64,000 bases of DNA from Bradyrhizobium sp. NDS-1 (GTDB lineage Bacteria > Pseudomonadota > Alphaproteobacteria > Rhizobiales > Xanthobacteraceae): NCBI RefSeq assembly GCF_032918005.1, contig NZ_CP136628.1, positions 4,201,501 through 4,265,500 of the forward strand. The letters run 5' to 3'. A program made the position numbers and the translations under genes. This document shows positions 33,305-44,958 of this stretch, in pieces; position 1 is the stretch's first letter; each line of letters opens with the position of its first letter. The notes beneath the pieces are model-generated. The model saw only the letters and a list, made by a program, of their open reading frames with translations. It made no database searches and was not told where the DNA came from.

Positions 33305-33907
33305 CTATTTCGGAAACGGCTTGCTGAGAAACTTCGAGCCCCTGACTCCGTAGCGCCAGGGCAGTTCGACCGCCTTGGTAATGCCGATCCGGATGCCGGT
33401 CACGACCTCGACGTCCTCCGTCCGCGCATGCAGTGCGATCGGCGGCCGGTCCAACGGCAGGGCGTTGTGCGCTATGGTGATGCCGAGCGCCTCGGTCAGC
33501 TTGCCCGGGCCCGAGCAGAGCGCCTGCAAATCCTGGAGATGACGGCGGCGGCGCATCGCAGCCAAGCCATGCGTCGGCTCCAGCGCGCGGATCAGCACGG
33601 CGCTCGCCGAGCCTTCCTCCTCGCAGACAAAATTGACGCACCAGTGGATGCCGTAGGAACGGTAGACATAGGCATAGCCGGGAGGGCCGAACATCACCTG
33701 GTTCCGCGCCGTCGGCCCGTGATAAGAATGCGCCGCCGGGTCGGTATGATGATAGGCCTCGACCTCGACGATGATGCCGCCGACGCCGTCGACCAGCATC
33801 GTCGCGCCGATCAGGTCGGGCGCGACCTCGTGGACGCTGCGGCCGAAAAAGGCACGCTTGAGCGGCTTGCCGAGCCGCGGTGTTGATGTCTTCGGAGTTG
33901 GAGCCAT
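33305..33907 (-). CDS. DNA-3-methyladenine glycosylase (AAG/MPG family)
   Basis: Base-excision repair enzyme that removes alkylated purines such as 3-methyladenine; related to human AAG, not to AlkA or Tag. The 200 residues include [20 protein letters not shown], which contains the catalytic Glu, then [20 protein letters not shown] with the family signature GYAYVY and the [10 protein letters not shown] strand. [12 protein letters not shown] is the conserved GPGKL motif. The start at ATG 33907 gives [20 protein letters not shown]. It is convergent with valS and divergent from lipA. Confidence 0.93.
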   Translation of the reverse strand: MAPTPKTSTPRLGKPLKRAFFGRSVHEVAPDLIGATMLVDGVGGIIVEVEAYHHTDPAAHSYHGPTARNQVMFGPPGYAYVYRSYGIHWCVNFVCEEEGSASAVLIRALEPTHGLAAMRRRRHLQDLQALCSGPGKLTEALGITIAHNALPLDRPPIALHARTEDVEVVTGIRIGITKAVELPWRYGVRGSKFLSKPFPK

Positions 33908-34037
33908 TCGAGGTGAGAATCGCTTGAGAACAGAGCAGGATATTGCCCATATCTGCCATGTTCCCTGAAGCGGTGCGAGCCGGGTTGCGATGCCTGTCCA
34001 GACCGACTAGGTAGGACCTGAACAGACCGGACACCCC

Positions 34038-34994
34038 ATGGTCGTTATTGTCGATACCATCTCGAACCCGCTGCGCCCGCGCCACCCCGAAAAGGTGAAC
34101 CGGCCTGACTCCGCTTCCCCGCCGAAGCCGGACTGGATCCGCGTGCGCGCCCCCAATACCCGCGGCTATGCCGACACCCGCAACATCGTGCGGTCCAACG
34201 GCCTGCACACGGTATGCGAGGAGGCGGGCTGCCCGAACATCGGTGAGTGCTGGGACAAGAAGCACGCCACCTTCATGATCATGGGTGACACCTGCACCCG
34301 TGCCTGCGCCTTCTGCAACGTCAAGACCGGCCTGCCGAATGCGCTGGACGCGGCGGAGCCGCAGAACGTCGCCGAGGCCGTCGCCAAGCTCGGCCTTGCC
34401 CATGTCGTCATCACCTCGGTCGACCGCGACGACCTCGCTGATGGCGGCGCCCAGCATTTCGCGGAGACCATCCGCGCCATCCGCGCGGCATGCCCCTCGA
34501 CCACGATCGAGATCCTCACGCCCGACTTCCTGCGCAAACAAGGCGCGCTCGAAGTGGTCGTTGCCGCCAAGCCCGACGTCTTCAACCACAATCTCGAGAC
34601 CGTGCCGTCGCGCTATCTCACGGTGCGGCCCGGCGCGCGCTATTTCCACTCGATCCGGCTGTTGCAGCGGGTCAAGGAACTCGATCCCACCATCTTCACC
34701 AAGTCCGGCATCATGGTCGGCCTCGGCGAGGAGCGCCACGAGGTGCAGCAGGTGATGGACGATCTGCGCTCGGCCGAGGTCGATTTCCTGACCATCGGCC
34801 AGTATCTCCAGCCGACCCGCAAGCACCACGCCGTGATGCGCTTTGTGCCGCCGGACGAGTTCGCCTCCTACGAGAAGGTTGCCTATACCAAGGGCTTCCT
34901 GATGGTGTCGGCGAGCCCGCTCACCCGCTCGTCGCATCATGCCGGCGAGGATTTCGCGAGACTGAAGGCCGCGCGGGCCGCGACCGCCCGCTGA
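34038..34994 (+). CDS. lipA: Lipoyl synthase
   Basis: Radical-SAM enzyme that inserts two sulfurs into the octanoyl chain on lipoate-dependent proteins. The 318-residue product has both iron-sulfur motifs: the auxiliary cluster cysteines Cys60, Cys65 and Cys71 ([13 protein letters not shown]) and the radical-SAM cysteines Cys86, Cys90 and Cys93 (CTRACAFC). The C-terminal RSSHHAGE carries the conserved RSSxxA motif whose serine ligates the auxiliary cluster. It starts at ATG 34038, 6 bases ahead of which is the sequence GGACACCCC, not a strong ribosome site. The COQ10-like gene follows after 6 bases, a standard alphaproteobacterial arrangement. Confidence 0.97.
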   Translation: MVVIVDTISNPLRPRHPEKVNRPDSASPPKPDWIRVRAPNTRGYADTRNIVRSNGLHTVCEEAGCPNIGECWDKKHATFMIMGDTCTRACAFCNVKTGLPNALDAAEPQNVAEAVAKLGLAHVVITSVDRDDLADGGAQHFAETIRAIRAACPSTTIEILTPDFLRKQGALEVVVAAKPDVFNHNLETVPSRYLTVRPGARYFHSIRLLQRVKELDPTIFTKSGIMVGLGEERHEVQQVMDDLRSAEVDFLTIGQYLQPTRKHHAVMRFVPPDEFASYEKVAYTKGFLMVSASPLTRSSHHAGEDFARLKAARAATAR

Positions 34995-35000
34995 ACCGCC

Positions 35001-35483
35001 ATGCCCAAATTTTCGAGCAAGCGCCGTGTCAATCACAGCGCCTCCGAGATGTTCGATCTGGTCGCCGACGTCGAGCGCTATCCGGAGTTCGTGCCGCTGT
35101 GCAGCGCGTTGAAGGTGCGCCAACGGATGGCCAAGCCCGACGGCACCGAGGTGCTGGTCGCTGACATGACGGTGTCGTTCAAGCTGGTCAAGGAATCCTT
35201 CACCAGCCGGGTGAGCCTCGACCGCGCCAATTTGAAAATTCTCGTCGAGTATCTGCAAGGCCCTTTCAGCAATCTCGAAAACCGCTGGACGTTCGAGCCC
35301 AAAGGCCAAGAGCAGGGCGATGGCGTCTGCGACGTCGGGTTCTTCCTGTCCTACGAGTTCAGGAGCCGCATGCTTGCACTGTTGATGGGCTCGATGTTCG
35401 ATGCCGCCTTCGCGCGATTCTCCACCGCCTTCGAGAAGCGGGCGGATGCGATCTACGGGCGACCGAAGCTGGCCTCGTCGTAG
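35001..35483 (+). CDS. RatA/COQ10 family START-like protein
   Basis: Small START-domain protein of 160 residues, related to mitochondrial Coq10, which binds ubiquinone and supports respiration, and to E. coli RatA. Start MPKFSSKRRVNHSASEMFDL leads into the conserved VADVERYPEFVPLCSALKV. The C-terminal helix is LLMGSMFDAAFARFSTAFEK. It lies 6 bases after lipA, so the two are co-transcribed. A role in quinone handling is the better guess in alphaproteobacteria; the toxin annotation comes from E. coli work. Confidence 0.88.
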   Translation: MPKFSSKRRVNHSASEMFDLVADVERYPEFVPLCSALKVRQRMAKPDGTEVLVADMTVSFKLVKESFTSRVSLDRANLKILVEYLQGPFSNLENRWTFEPKGQEQGDGVCDVGFFLSYEFRSRMLALLMGSMFDAAFARFSTAFEKRADAIYGRPKLASS

Positions 35484-35585
35484 TCCTTAAGATCGGGAGT
35501 GTCGGGCCGTGTTCCCCTCGGCCGCCACGAGGGATCAATTCGCACTGCCGCGAGTTCAGTACGGATTGTCCGGGTTGGAGCTGCC

Positions 35586-36365
35586 ATGACGATCAATTTC
35601 GACACGCTGAAGGCCTCGCTCGTCCTGTATGGCTTGAACGCGATCTATGCGGTGCTGTTGCTCGCGATCGGCTGGTATCTGTCCGGCGCGATGCAGCGGT
35701 TCGTCACACGCCTGTTGAACGTCACGCACCGCGTCGACCCGCTGGTGACCTTGTTCGTGGGCAGTCTTGCGCGCTACGGCGTGCTCGCGGTGGTCGGCAT
35801 CGCCGTGCTCCAGCTCTTCGGCATCCAGACCGCGAGCCTTGTCGCCGTGCTGGGCGCGACATCACTCGCCATCGGCCTCGCGCTTCAAGGCACGCTCTCC
35901 AATCTTGCGGCCGGCGTGATGCTGCTGCTGTTCCGGCCCTTTCACATCGGCGACGACGTCGAGGTGGCCGGAAAGGCGGGCAAGGTGAAGTCGCTGTCGC
36001 TGTTCATGACCGAGCTGGTCGCGCCCGACAACACGCAGATCCTGTTGCCCAACGGGCAGGTGTGGGGCGCGGCCATCATCAACCACAGCGCCTACCCCGG
36101 CACGGGAGAGGTCAAGGTGGCTTTTCCGGTCCCGGCCGGCGTGGCCAATACGCTTGCGGATCGCATCCTCGAGGAGCTTCGCAACGACTCTCGCATCGAC
36201 GACCAGGCGCAACCGACGGTCTCGGTCACAAAGGTGCTCGACGTCGGCAATCCCGCGGCACCGATCCTGGAATTGACGGTCAGCGCGAAGGCGAAACCCT
36301 CGGAGGTCGGAGCGGTCAAGCAGTGCGTGCTCGACCATGCCAGCGCGCTGCTCGCGGTGGCGTGA
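35586..36365 (+). CDS. Small-conductance mechanosensitive channel (MscS family)
   Basis: Inner-membrane osmotic safety valve subunit of 259 residues, close to E. coli MscS. ATG 35586 follows TTGGAG. Three N-terminal membrane helices are seen (LNAIYAVLLLAIGWYLSGAM, YGVLAVVGIAVLQLFGI, and the pore helix SLVAVLGATSLAIGLALQGT with Gly/Ala packing). The pore helix is followed by LSNLAAGVMLLLFRPFHIGD, the MscS signature. The cytoplasmic beta and alpha-beta domains follow (LLPNGQVWGAAIINHSAYPG). It ends 7 bases before the convergent cinA-like gene. Confidence 0.9.
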   Translation: MTINFDTLKASLVLYGLNAIYAVLLLAIGWYLSGAMQRFVTRLLNVTHRVDPLVTLFVGSLARYGVLAVVGIAVLQLFGIQTASLVAVLGATSLAIGLALQGTLSNLAAGVMLLLFRPFHIGDDVEVAGKAGKVKSLSLFMTELVAPDNTQILLPNGQVWGAAIINHSAYPGTGEVKVAFPVPAGVANTLADRILEELRNDSRIDDQAQPTVSVTKVLDVGNPAAPILELTVSAKAKPSEVGAVKQCVLDHASALLAVA

Positions 36366-36371
36366 GGCGCG

Positions 36372-36977
36372 TCAGCTCCGTGGCGACCGCGTCGGCCTGC
36401 GCTTCACCGCGTGCCGCCGCGGCGAGCGGGTGACGCGCGGGCGCAGGCGGGTTGCGGCGGCGCGCGGCTTGGTCGCGGCCTGCGGGCCGCGGGCGAGGTC
36501 CATCAGCATGCGCAGCGCCTCGACGACGGAGCGCTGACGCACGGCGGTGCGGCCGATCGCGCCGAAACGATGCTCGCGGTGGATGATCCGGCCATCGCGC
36601 GCGGCTGCTGCGAAGTGCACGAGACCGACCGGCTTGCCGGGCGTTGCACCGCCGGGACCGGCAATGCCGGTGATGGCGACGGCGAGATCGACGCCGGCAC
36701 GCTCCAGCGCGCCGACGGCCATCGCGGTTGCGGTCTCCTTGCTGACGGCGCCGAAATTGGTGAGCGTGCTCGCCTCGATCCCGAGCATCGCGCGCTTGGC
36801 ATCGTTGGAATAGGTGACGAAGCCGCGATCGATGACATCAGAGGAGCCGGGGATGTCGGTCAGCGCGCCGGCGACAAGGCCGCCGGTGCAGGACTCAGCG
36901 GTCGCGATCGTCAGCTTGCGCATCCGGCACAGATCGAGCAGCGAGCGGGAGAGGGCGCGTGCGTCGCTGCCGCCCAT
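36372..36977 (-). CDS. CinA-family nicotinamide-nucleotide amidohydrolase-like protein
   Basis: Single-domain CinA-C protein, corresponding to PncC, which deamidates nicotinamide mononucleotide in NAD salvage. Conserved segments are TIATAESCTGGLVAGALTDI (active-site Ser region), GFVTYSNDAKRAMLGI, and AITGIAGPGGATPGKPVGLV. The family domain ends near residue 165. The remaining 35 residues form a very basic Arg/Pro/Thr/Lys tail (RLRPRVTRSPRRHAVKRR) that typical PncC proteins lack. It starts at ATG 36977, 4 bases downstream of the ispDF stop on the same strand, so they are likely one operon. Confidence 0.9.
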   Translation of the reverse strand: MGGSDARALSRSLLDLCRMRKLTIATAESCTGGLVAGALTDIPGSSDVIDRGFVTYSNDAKRAMLGIEASTLTNFGAVSKETATAMAVGALERAGVDLAVAITGIAGPGGATPGKPVGLVHFAAAARDGRIIHREHRFGAIGRTAVRQRSVVEALRMLMDLARGPQAATKPRAAATRLRPRVTRSPRRHAVKRRPTRSPRS

Positions 36978-36981
36978 GATC

Positions 36982-38163
36982 CTACATGCTCCAGGGAAGA
37001 CGGATGGTGGCGCTCGCGGTGGCCGCGATGCCTTCCTCGCGGCCGGTGAAGCCGAGCCGCTCGCTGGTGGTCGCCTTCACCGCGACGCGCGAGACGTCGA
37101 TGCCGGAGATCTCGGCGATGCGTGCGCGCATGGTGTCGCGCAACGGGCCAATCTTCGGCCGCTCGCAGATCATGGTGACCTCGAGATTGGCGATGCGGCC
37201 GCCGCGCTGGGTGACGCGCTCGATGGCGTATTTCAGGAACTGGTCGGAGGAGGCGCCCTTCCACTTCGCATCGCTCGGCGGAAAGTGCGAGCCGATGTCG
37301 CCGTCGGCGAGCGCGCCGAGGATGGCGTCGACCAGCGCATGCAGGCCGACATCGCCATCGGAATGGGCGAGAAAGCCTCTAGTATGCGGCACGCGCACGC
37401 CGCAGAGCATGAGGTGGTCGCCCTCGCCGAAGGCGTGCACGTCGTAGCCGGTGCCGGTCCTGATATCGCCAAGCTGGGCAGCCAGGCGCGCTTCCTCGCG
37501 CACGAAATCCTCGGGAGTGGTGAGCTTCATGTTGGCAACATCGCCTTCAAAGGTTGCAACCGTCAATCCCGCCCATTCGGCAATCGCGGCATCGTCGGTG
37601 AAATCGCTGCGGCCGTCCTTCGCCGCGCGACGATGCGCCTCGAGGATGACGTCGAAACGAAAGGATTGCGGCGTCTGCGCGATTCGCAGCCGCGCGCGAT
37701 CCGGCGTGCCCTCGACATGGCCGCCATCGCCCGTGAGCTTGATCGTGTCGGTGACGGCAATGGCGGGGATCGCAGCGCCGGTGCGGCTCGCCGCCTCGAT
37801 CGCACGCGAGATCAATCCTTCCGAGACGAAGGGGCGGGCGGCGTCATGGATCAGCACGATATCGGGCCGGTGCTTGACCAGGGCCTCGAGGCCGGCAAGC
37901 ACGGACGCCTGCCGCGTCGCCCCGCCATTGGTCGGCGGCTCGTGCCGGAGCCCCGCGACCGCGGCCGTGAACATCGCGCTGTCATCGGGATTCACCACCG
38001 GCTGCACCGCGAACACGTCGGCGTGGCGGCTGAAGGCTTCCATGGCGCGATAGATCACGGGCACGCCGCCGATCTCGCGATATTGCTTCGGCCCGCCGGC
38101 GCCAGCGCGCAAGCCCCGACCGGCCGCGACAAGGACGACTGCGGTGCGCTGTGATTTCGCCAT
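36982..38163 (-). CDS. ispDF: Bifunctional IspD/IspF enzyme of the MEP isoprenoid pathway
   Basis: One 393-residue protein catalyses two steps of isoprenoid-precursor synthesis: CDP-methylerythritol formation (IspD) and MECDP cyclisation (IspF). Residues 1 to about 225 are IspD, with [20 protein letters not shown] as the nucleotide-binding loop and [11 protein letters not shown]. Residues about 232-393 are IspF, with [20 protein letters not shown] (metal ligands Asp and His) and [20 protein letters not shown]. The fusion is normal in alphaproteobacteria. ATG 38163 begins [15 protein letters not shown]; upstream in-frame sequence is not family-like. It is divergent from dusB. Confidence 0.95.
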   Translation of the reverse strand: MAKSQRTAVVLVAAGRGLRAGAGGPKQYREIGGVPVIYRAMEAFSRHADVFAVQPVVNPDDSAMFTAAVAGLRHEPPTNGGATRQASVLAGLEALVKHRPDIVLIHDAARPFVSEGLISRAIEAASRTGAAIPAIAVTDTIKLTGDGGHVEGTPDRARLRIAQTPQSFRFDVILEAHRRAAKDGRSDFTDDAAIAEWAGLTVATFEGDVANMKLTTPEDFVREEARLAAQLGDIRTGTGYDVHAFGEGDHLMLCGVRVPHTRGFLAHSDGDVGLHALVDAILGALADGDIGSHFPPSDAKWKGASSDQFLKYAIERVTQRGGRIANLEVTMICERPKIGPLRDTMRARIAEISGIDVSRVAVKATTSERLGFTGREEGIAATASATIRLPWSM

Positions 38164-38329
38164 AGGACTCAAATACTCAATTGATGATGAAGAGTCGGGG
38201 GAGTGGGGTGATTGCCGCATGCCTCTAGCACGGCAGGCCCGCAAAAAAAGGGGGTTTCCCCGGATTGTTGGAAACAGCATTTTGCTGCACTGCACTTGCA
38301 AGATTTGCAGAATTGTCTAAACTGTAGGC

Positions 38330-39445
38330 ATGACGCTTGACTGCACAAGAATTGTGCGCAAGATAGGTCATGGCAGGCGCGATGAGGCGCCGCCCAGTGA
38401 CGAGACCCCTGTGACCGGTTCAGCAATATCCGGCTCTAAGCCGCTGAAAATAGGCGATATTGATGTCGCCACCCCGGTCTTCCTGGCGCCGATGTCGGGG
38501 GTGACGGACTCGCCCGTCCGCAAGCTGGCCGCCGAGCTTGGGGCCGGTCTCGTCGTGTCCGAAATGACCGCGAGCGATGAGCTCGCCAACGGGCACCGGA
38601 GGTCCCGGTTGCGTTGCGAAGCCACCGAAATCGGCCCGCACGTGGTCCAGCTCGCCGGGTGCGAGACGCACTGGATGGCCGAGGGGGCCCGGATCGCCGA
38701 AGCCGAAGGCGCCGATATCATCGACATCAACATGGGCTGTCCGGCCCGCCACGTCACCGGCGGCCAGTCCGGCTCGGCCCTGATGCGCGACCTCGACCAT
38801 GCCGTCAGCCTGATCGAGGCGACCATCGCGGCGGTGAAGGTGCCGGTGACGCTGAAGATGCGGCTCGGCTGGGACGATCGGACGCGCAACGCACCGGAGC
38901 TGGCGCTGCGCGCGGAAGCCGCCGGAATCAAGCTCGTCACGGTGCATGGCCGCACCCGCAGCCAGTTCTACAAGGGCGAGGCCGATTGGGATGCGATCCG
39001 CGCCGTGCGCGAAGCCATCGCCATTCCGCTCGTGGTCAACGGCGACATCACCACTTATGACAAGGCGCTCGCCGCCCTCGAGGCCTCCGGCGCCGATGCC
39101 GTGATGATCGGCCGCGGCGCGCAAGGCCAGCCCTGGCTTCCGGGCCAGATCGGCCGCCGCCTGAAGGGTGGGGCGGAGGAACTAGCGCCCTCGCTCGCGA
39201 CCCAGCTGCATTATGTCCGCACGCTCTATGAGGGCGTCTGTGCCCTCTATGGTTTCCGCATCGGCCTCAGGCACGCCCGCAAGCATCTGGGCTGGGCGCT
39301 CGACGTCGCGGCAGAGGCGAGCCGGGCGCCGGCCGAGACGCTGAAATCCTGGCGCCAGAAGATCCTGACCTCCGAAGATCCGCGCCTCGTTCATCAATCG
39401 CTGCAAGACGCCTTCGACGATTTCGCGTGGAGGGCTGCAGCATGA
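38330..39445 (+). CDS. dusB: tRNA-dihydrouridine synthase (NifR3/DusB type)
   Basis: FMN enzyme that reduces uridines in the tRNA D-loop. The 371 residues contain [20 protein letters not shown] (FMN-binding start of the barrel), [20 protein letters not shown] with the catalytic Cys region, [20 protein letters not shown] and [20 protein letters not shown]. The family barrel begins near residue 43, so the first 40 residues are extra. GTG 38411 would remove 27 of them and is a reasonable alternative start. The 3' end overlaps ntrB by 4 bases, as in the classical nifR3-ntrB-ntrC operon. Confidence 0.93.
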   Translation: MTLDCTRIVRKIGHGRRDEAPPSDETPVTGSAISGSKPLKIGDIDVATPVFLAPMSGVTDSPVRKLAAELGAGLVVSEMTASDELANGHRRSRLRCEATEIGPHVVQLAGCETHWMAEGARIAEAEGADIIDINMGCPARHVTGGQSGSALMRDLDHAVSLIEATIAAVKVPVTLKMRLGWDDRTRNAPELALRAEAAGIKLVTVHGRTRSQFYKGEADWDAIRAVREAIAIPLVVNGDITTYDKALAALEASGADAVMIGRGAQGQPWLPGQIGRRLKGGAEELAPSLATQLHYVRTLYEGVCALYGFRIGLRHARKHLGWALDVAAEASRAPAETLKSWRQKILTSEDPRLVHQSLQDAFDDFAWRAAA

Positions 39446-40611
39446 CCTCGGCCGCCGAACATCGCCGCCCGTCCGACAGCGACGCGATCCTGGATGCGCT
39501 TCCCAATCCCGTGTTGATGATCGGGCCGGACGGCAAGATCGTCGCCGCCAACATCGCGACCGAAGCCTTCTTCGAGATCTCGACGCAATTCCTGAAGCGG
39601 CAGTCACTGAAGGAGCTGGTCCCGTTCGGCAGCCCTCTGCTGGCGCTGATCGACCAGGTGCGCTCGTCGAACTCGCCGGTCAACGAATACAAGGTCGATC
39701 TCGGCACGCCGCGCATGGGCGGCGACCGCCAGGTCGATCTGCACGTCGCCCCGCTCACCGAGCGGCCCGGCCATATCGTGGTAATGCTGCAGGAGCGCTC
39801 CATCGCCGACAAGATGGACCGCCAGCTTACCCATCGCAGCGCGGCGCGCTCGGTGATCGCGCTGGCCGCCATGCTGGCGCACGAGATCAAGAACCCGCTC
39901 TCCGGCATCCGCGGCGCGGCGCAGCTCCTGGAGCAGCAGGCCTCGTCGGAAGACCGCATGCTGACACGCCTGATCTGCGACGAGGCCGACCGCATCGTGA
40001 CGCTGGTCGACCGCATGGAGGTGTTCGGCGACGAGCGCCCCGTGGTGCGCGGCCCCGTCAACATCCACTCCGTGCTCGACCACGTGAAGCGGCTGGCGCA
40101 GTCCGGCTTTGCCCGCAACATCCGCTTCATCGAGGATTACGATCCATCGCTGCCGCCGGTGCTGGCGAACCAGGACCAGTTGATCCAGGTGTTCCTCAAC
40201 CTCGTGAAGAACGCCGCGGAAGCCCTGATCGATGTGCCCGACGCCGAGATCCAGCTCACCACCGCCTTCCGCCCCGGCGTGCGCCTGTCAGTCCCCGGTC
40301 AAAAATCCCGGGTATCCTTGCCGCTCGAATTCTGCGTGAAGGACAACGGACCGGGCGTGCCGGACGATCTCCTGCCCAACCTGTTCGACCCCTTCGTGAC
40401 CACCAAGCAGACCGGCTCGGGGCTGGGACTTGCGCTGGTCGCCAAGATCGTCGGCGATCACGGGGGCATCATCGAATGCGAATCTCAGCCGCGCAAAACC
40501 ACCTTCCGCGTGCTGATGCCGATGTATTCCACATCGGTGAAACATGCCGATCAAAGCAGTCGCGCCGACTCTGCCGGGAAGTCGTCGCCTGTGTCACAGG
40601 GGGCGAAATGA
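39442..40611 (+). CDS. ntrB: Nitrogen regulation sensor histidine kinase NtrB
   Basis: Cytoplasmic kinase/phosphatase that controls NtrC according to PII status. From ATG 39442, which overlaps the dusB stop, it is 389 residues. A PAS domain covers about 15-120 ([20 protein letters not shown]). The phosphorylated histidine is His147 in [12 protein letters not shown]. The catalytic ATPase domain has the N box [11 protein letters not shown], the G1 box VKDNGPGVP and the G2 box GSGLGLALV. No membrane segment is present, as expected. GTG 39427 would add five residues. The gene lies 9 bases before ntrC. Confidence 0.95.
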   Translation: MTSAAEHRRPSDSDAILDALPNPVLMIGPDGKIVAANIATEAFFEISTQFLKRQSLKELVPFGSPLLALIDQVRSSNSPVNEYKVDLGTPRMGGDRQVDLHVAPLTERPGHIVVMLQERSIADKMDRQLTHRSAARSVIALAAMLAHEIKNPLSGIRGAAQLLEQQASSEDRMLTRLICDEADRIVTLVDRMEVFGDERPVVRGPVNIHSVLDHVKRLAQSGFARNIRFIEDYDPSLPPVLANQDQLIQVFLNLVKNAAEALIDVPDAEIQLTTAFRPGVRLSVPGQKSRVSLPLEFCVKDNGPGVPDDLLPNLFDPFVTTKQTGSGLGLALVAKIVGDHGGIIECESQPRKTTFRVLMPMYSTSVKHADQSSRADSAGKSSPVSQGAK

Positions 40612-40620
40612 GGATTTACG

Positions 40621-42063
<1,443 letters not shown>

Positions 42064-42074
42064 CTCGCTTGCGA

Positions 42075-42136
42075 CAAACGCCACACGCGTTTGCGCGGAG
42101 GTGGCTCAGCTCCCCCTACCAAAGCGGAGCTGAGCC
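42075..42136 (+). terminator. Two hairpins after ntrC
   Basis: CAAACGC (42075-42081) pairs with GCGTTTG (42087-42093). Ten bases later, GGCTCAGCTCC (42103-42113) pairs perfectly with GGAGCTGAGCC (42126-42136). No T-tract follows. Their position directly after the ntrC stop suggests transcript end or processing. Confidence 0.5.
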
Positions 42137-42254
42137 TGTCCGGATCGCGCTGGCCGTTGTGGCTGACGCGGTGAGCAGAAGTCCGAGACGGACCTAATTG
42201 TTCCGCTGAAAAGGGACGATCCCGGCATTTGGCCGCAGGGCGCGCTGCCGCCCC

Positions 42255-42404
42255 TTATCTGACCAGGCGAGTTGATGTCGGCAGCATGGCAAAATCAGCT
42301 CGCTCCTGCAGACCTTGGCCATTGACCAGCAGGTCCGAGGCCACGATCAGCAGCAGCACAGCCGAAGCCATTATCGCGAGAAAGATCTGTCCATACCGGG
42401 TCAA
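42255..42404 (-). CDS. Possible small membrane protein (49 aa)
   Basis: Minus-strand frame from TTG 42404 encodes MTRYGQIFLAIMASAVLLLI then VASDLLVNGQGLQERADFAM and ends LPTSTRLVR. The first part is one convincing membrane helix preceded by Thr-Arg-Tyr, followed by a polar outside/periplasmic tail. ATG 42371 within the helix would give only 38 residues. The ribosome site is weak (GGAACGGAAG about 15 bases ahead). The composition is natural and unlike other frames in this gap, so I list it, but only cross-species conservation would confirm it. Confidence 0.4.
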   Translation of the reverse strand: MTRYGQIFLAIMASAVLLLIVASDLLVNGQGLQERADFAMLPTSTRLVR

Positions 42405-42571
42405 GCCGGAATAGCCGGCTTCCGTTCCCGATGGTTTGGCATTGCGCTGTGGATGGGCCGCATCGCCCCGCTGAGGACGCCGCGGAATTGTCGCAATTCG
42501 GCAACAATGTGGTACGAATACATCAGTATCCGCCCCGTCGCGGACCCGTTTTCAGCACCGCCATTGCCGGA

Positions 42572-44941
42572 ATGACCAGCGCAGACACCTCGGCCGCACA
42601 CTTTGACACGGCCCCAGCAGATGAGCCCCGGCGTTGGTCGGCGAGGCGCTGGCTGGCACCCTTTGCCGTGGCACTGGCGTTGCTGTCGGCTTTCCTGACT
42701 TTCCTGGTCCTGACCGGCCTCACCACGATAGATCCGACGCCCGAGATCGTCCGCTCGCTCTACCTGATCAATGCGGCGACGATCCTGCTGCTGGTCGGCA
42801 TCATCGTCCGCGAGCTCTGGCAGCTGATCCTGGCGCGGCGGCGGGGCAGGGCGGCGGCGCGCCTCCATGTCCAGATCGTCAGCCTGTTCTCGATCGTGGC
42901 GGTGCTGCCGGCGGTGCTGGTCGCCGTCGTTGCCAACGTCACCATCGAGCGCGGCCTCGACCGGTTGTTCTCCGGTCCCACCAAGCAGGTGATCCAGAAC
43001 TCGCTGACGATCGCGCGCGCCTACATGCAGGACCATGCGCAGCTGATCCGAGGTGACATTCTCGGCATGGCCAACGACATCGCGCACGCCCGGCCGCTCT
43101 TCGACCAGGATCGCCGCTCATTCCGCGAGATGCTCACCGCCAGCGCCGGCTCCCGCAACCTGCCGGGCGCGATGATCATCGACAAGAACACCAACATCCT
43201 GGAATCCGCCGACACCGGCATGCGGCTCGCTTATTCGCCGCCGGCGCCCGACTTCCTCAGCAACGTCAACGAGAACGAACCCGAGATCGCGGTGCTGCCG
43301 GACGCGAGCTACGTTGCCGCGGTGATCCGGTTGCGCGCCTTCAACGACACCTTTCTCTATGTCGCCCGACCGCTTGATCCGAATGTTGTCGCTCAGCTCA
43401 AGCAGACCGAGGTCAGCGTCGCCGAATACGCCCAGATCGAGTCGCGCCGCCTCGGCATCCAGGTCGCCTTTGCGCTGATGTTCGCGGTGATTGCGCTCAC
43501 CATCCTGATGGCTTCGGTGCTGATCGGCCTCAACTTCGCCAATTCGCTGGTCTCGCCGATCCGGCGGCTGATGAATGCGGCTCACACGGTCTCGACCGGC
43601 GATCTCCACGTCCAGGTGCCGGTGCACCAGTCGGAAGGCGATCTCGCGCAACTCGGCGAGACCTTCAACAAGATGACGCAGGAATTGCGCAGCCAGCGCG
43701 ACGAGCTCGTCAACGCCAGTGACCTCATCGACAGCCGCCGCCGCTTCATCGAGGCCGTGCTGTCCTCGGCGAGCGCGGGCATCATCGGCGTCGATACCTC
43801 CGGCAGCGTCGGCATCCTCAACCGCTCCGCCGAGAAGCTGATCGGGCACTCCGAAGCCGAGACGCTCGGCCACCCGCTCTCCGACGTGCTGCCCGAGCTC
43901 GACGAGATGATGAAGGCGGCGCGGGAGGGGACCCAGCGTCTGGTGCAGGGCCAGATCACGATCACCCGCGACGGGCAGGAACGCAATCTGTCGGTTCGGG
44001 TCAGCGCCGAGAAGAACCAGCCGCACGACAGTTACATCATCACACTCGACGACATCACCGAGCTGGTCTCGGCACAGCGCACCTCGGCCTGGGGCGACGT
44101 GGCGCGCCGCATCGCGCATGAGATCAAGAATCCCCTGACGCCGATCCAGCTCTCCGCCGAGCGCATCCGCCGCAAGTTCGGCAAGGACATCACCGAGACC
44201 AAGGACAAGCAGATCTTCGACCAGTGCACCGATACCATCGTGCGCCAGGTCGACGATATCCGCCGCATGGTCGACGAGTTCTCGCGTTTCGCGCGGATGC
44301 CGAAACCGGTGATGGAAGGCGAGGACGTCGCCGACGCCGTGCGGCAGGCGGTGTTCCTGATGAAGGTCGCCCATCCCGAGATCGATATCGAGGCCGAGTT
44401 CAAGCAGGATCCGCTGCGCGCTCAGTTCGACCGGCGGCTGATCTCCCAGGCGGTCACCAACATCGTCAAGAACGCCACCGAGGCGATCGAGCAGGTCCCG
44501 CCGGAGGAACTCGGCCGGGAAAACGGAAAAGGCCGCATCGATGTCGTGGTGTCGCGCGAAGGCGGGGACGTGCTGATCGACGTGGTCGACAACGGCATCG
44601 GCCTGCCCAAGGTCGCGCGCTCGCGTCTGCTCGAGCCGTATGTTACCACACGCGCCAAAGGCACCGGACTTGGCCTTGCCATCGTCGGCCGCGTGCTGGA
44701 GGACCATGGCGGGCGCATTGAGCTGAAGGATGCTTCCGACTTTCGCGAAGGCCAGCGCGGCGCCTGGATGCGGATGCGCTTTGCGATCTCCGGGCAACCC
44801 GCGAAGGCCGAGCGAGCAGAGCAGGCCGGCGCTGCTGTCAAGGGTCAGGCGCAGGAAACAAAAGAGCCGGCGGCCGAAACCAAAGAGCCGGCTGAAAAGA
44901 CCAATGATTCAACGAAAATCGAAGCCTCAACAGGTAGCTGA
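42572..44941 (+). CDS. ntrY: Membrane sensor histidine kinase NtrY
   Basis: Sensor of the NtrYX system, linked to nitrogen and redox responses in alphaproteobacteria. From ATG 42572 it is 789 residues. Three N-terminal membrane helices and a periplasmic loop precede a further membrane segment (IQVAFALMFAVIALTILMAS). Then come a HAMP domain (NSLVSPIRRLMNAAHTVSTG), a PAS domain (FIEAVLSSASAGIIGVDTSG), the phosphoacceptor His in [15 protein letters not shown] and the ATPase boxes NIVKNATEAIEQ, DNGIGLP and GTGLGLAI. The last 45 residues are an Ala/Lys/Glu/Thr tail with repeated KEPA units. It lies 17 bases before ntrX. Confidence 0.95.
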   Translation: MTSADTSAAHFDTAPADEPRRWSARRWLAPFAVALALLSAFLTFLVLTGLTTIDPTPEIVRSLYLINAATILLLVGIIVRELWQLILARRRGRAAARLHVQIVSLFSIVAVLPAVLVAVVANVTIERGLDRLFSGPTKQVIQNSLTIARAYMQDHAQLIRGDILGMANDIAHARPLFDQDRRSFREMLTASAGSRNLPGAMIIDKNTNILESADTGMRLAYSPPAPDFLSNVNENEPEIAVLPDASYVAAVIRLRAFNDTFLYVARPLDPNVVAQLKQTEVSVAEYAQIESRRLGIQVAFALMFAVIALTILMASVLIGLNFANSLVSPIRRLMNAAHTVSTGDLHVQVPVHQSEGDLAQLGETFNKMTQELRSQRDELVNASDLIDSRRRFIEAVLSSASAGIIGVDTSGSVGILNRSAEKLIGHSEAETLGHPLSDVLPELDEMMKAAREGTQRLVQGQITITRDGQERNLSVRVSAEKNQPHDSYIITLDDITELVSAQRTSAWGDVARRIAHEIKNPLTPIQLSAERIRRKFGKDITETKDKQIFDQCTDTIVRQVDDIRRMVDEFSRFARMPKPVMEGEDVADAVRQAVFLMKVAHPEIDIEAEFKQDPLRAQFDRRLISQAVTNIVKNATEAIEQVPPEELGRENGKGRIDVVVSREGGDVLIDVVDNGIGLPKVARSRLLEPYVTTRAKGTGLGLAIVGRVLEDHGGRIELKDASDFREGQRGAWMRMRFAISGQPAKAERAEQAGAAVKGQAQETKEPAAETKEPAEKTNDSTKIEASTGS

Positions 44942-44958
44942 CAAGGCGGGCGCGACCC

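Larger units (their letters stand above)
42064..42571. other. Intergenic region between ntrC and ntrY
   Basis: About 500 bases. The first 75 contain two hairpins, the middle a possible small membrane protein on the minus strand (42255-42404), and the remainder the presumed promoter of ntrYX. No sigma-54 promoter was recognised. Confidence 0.5.
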
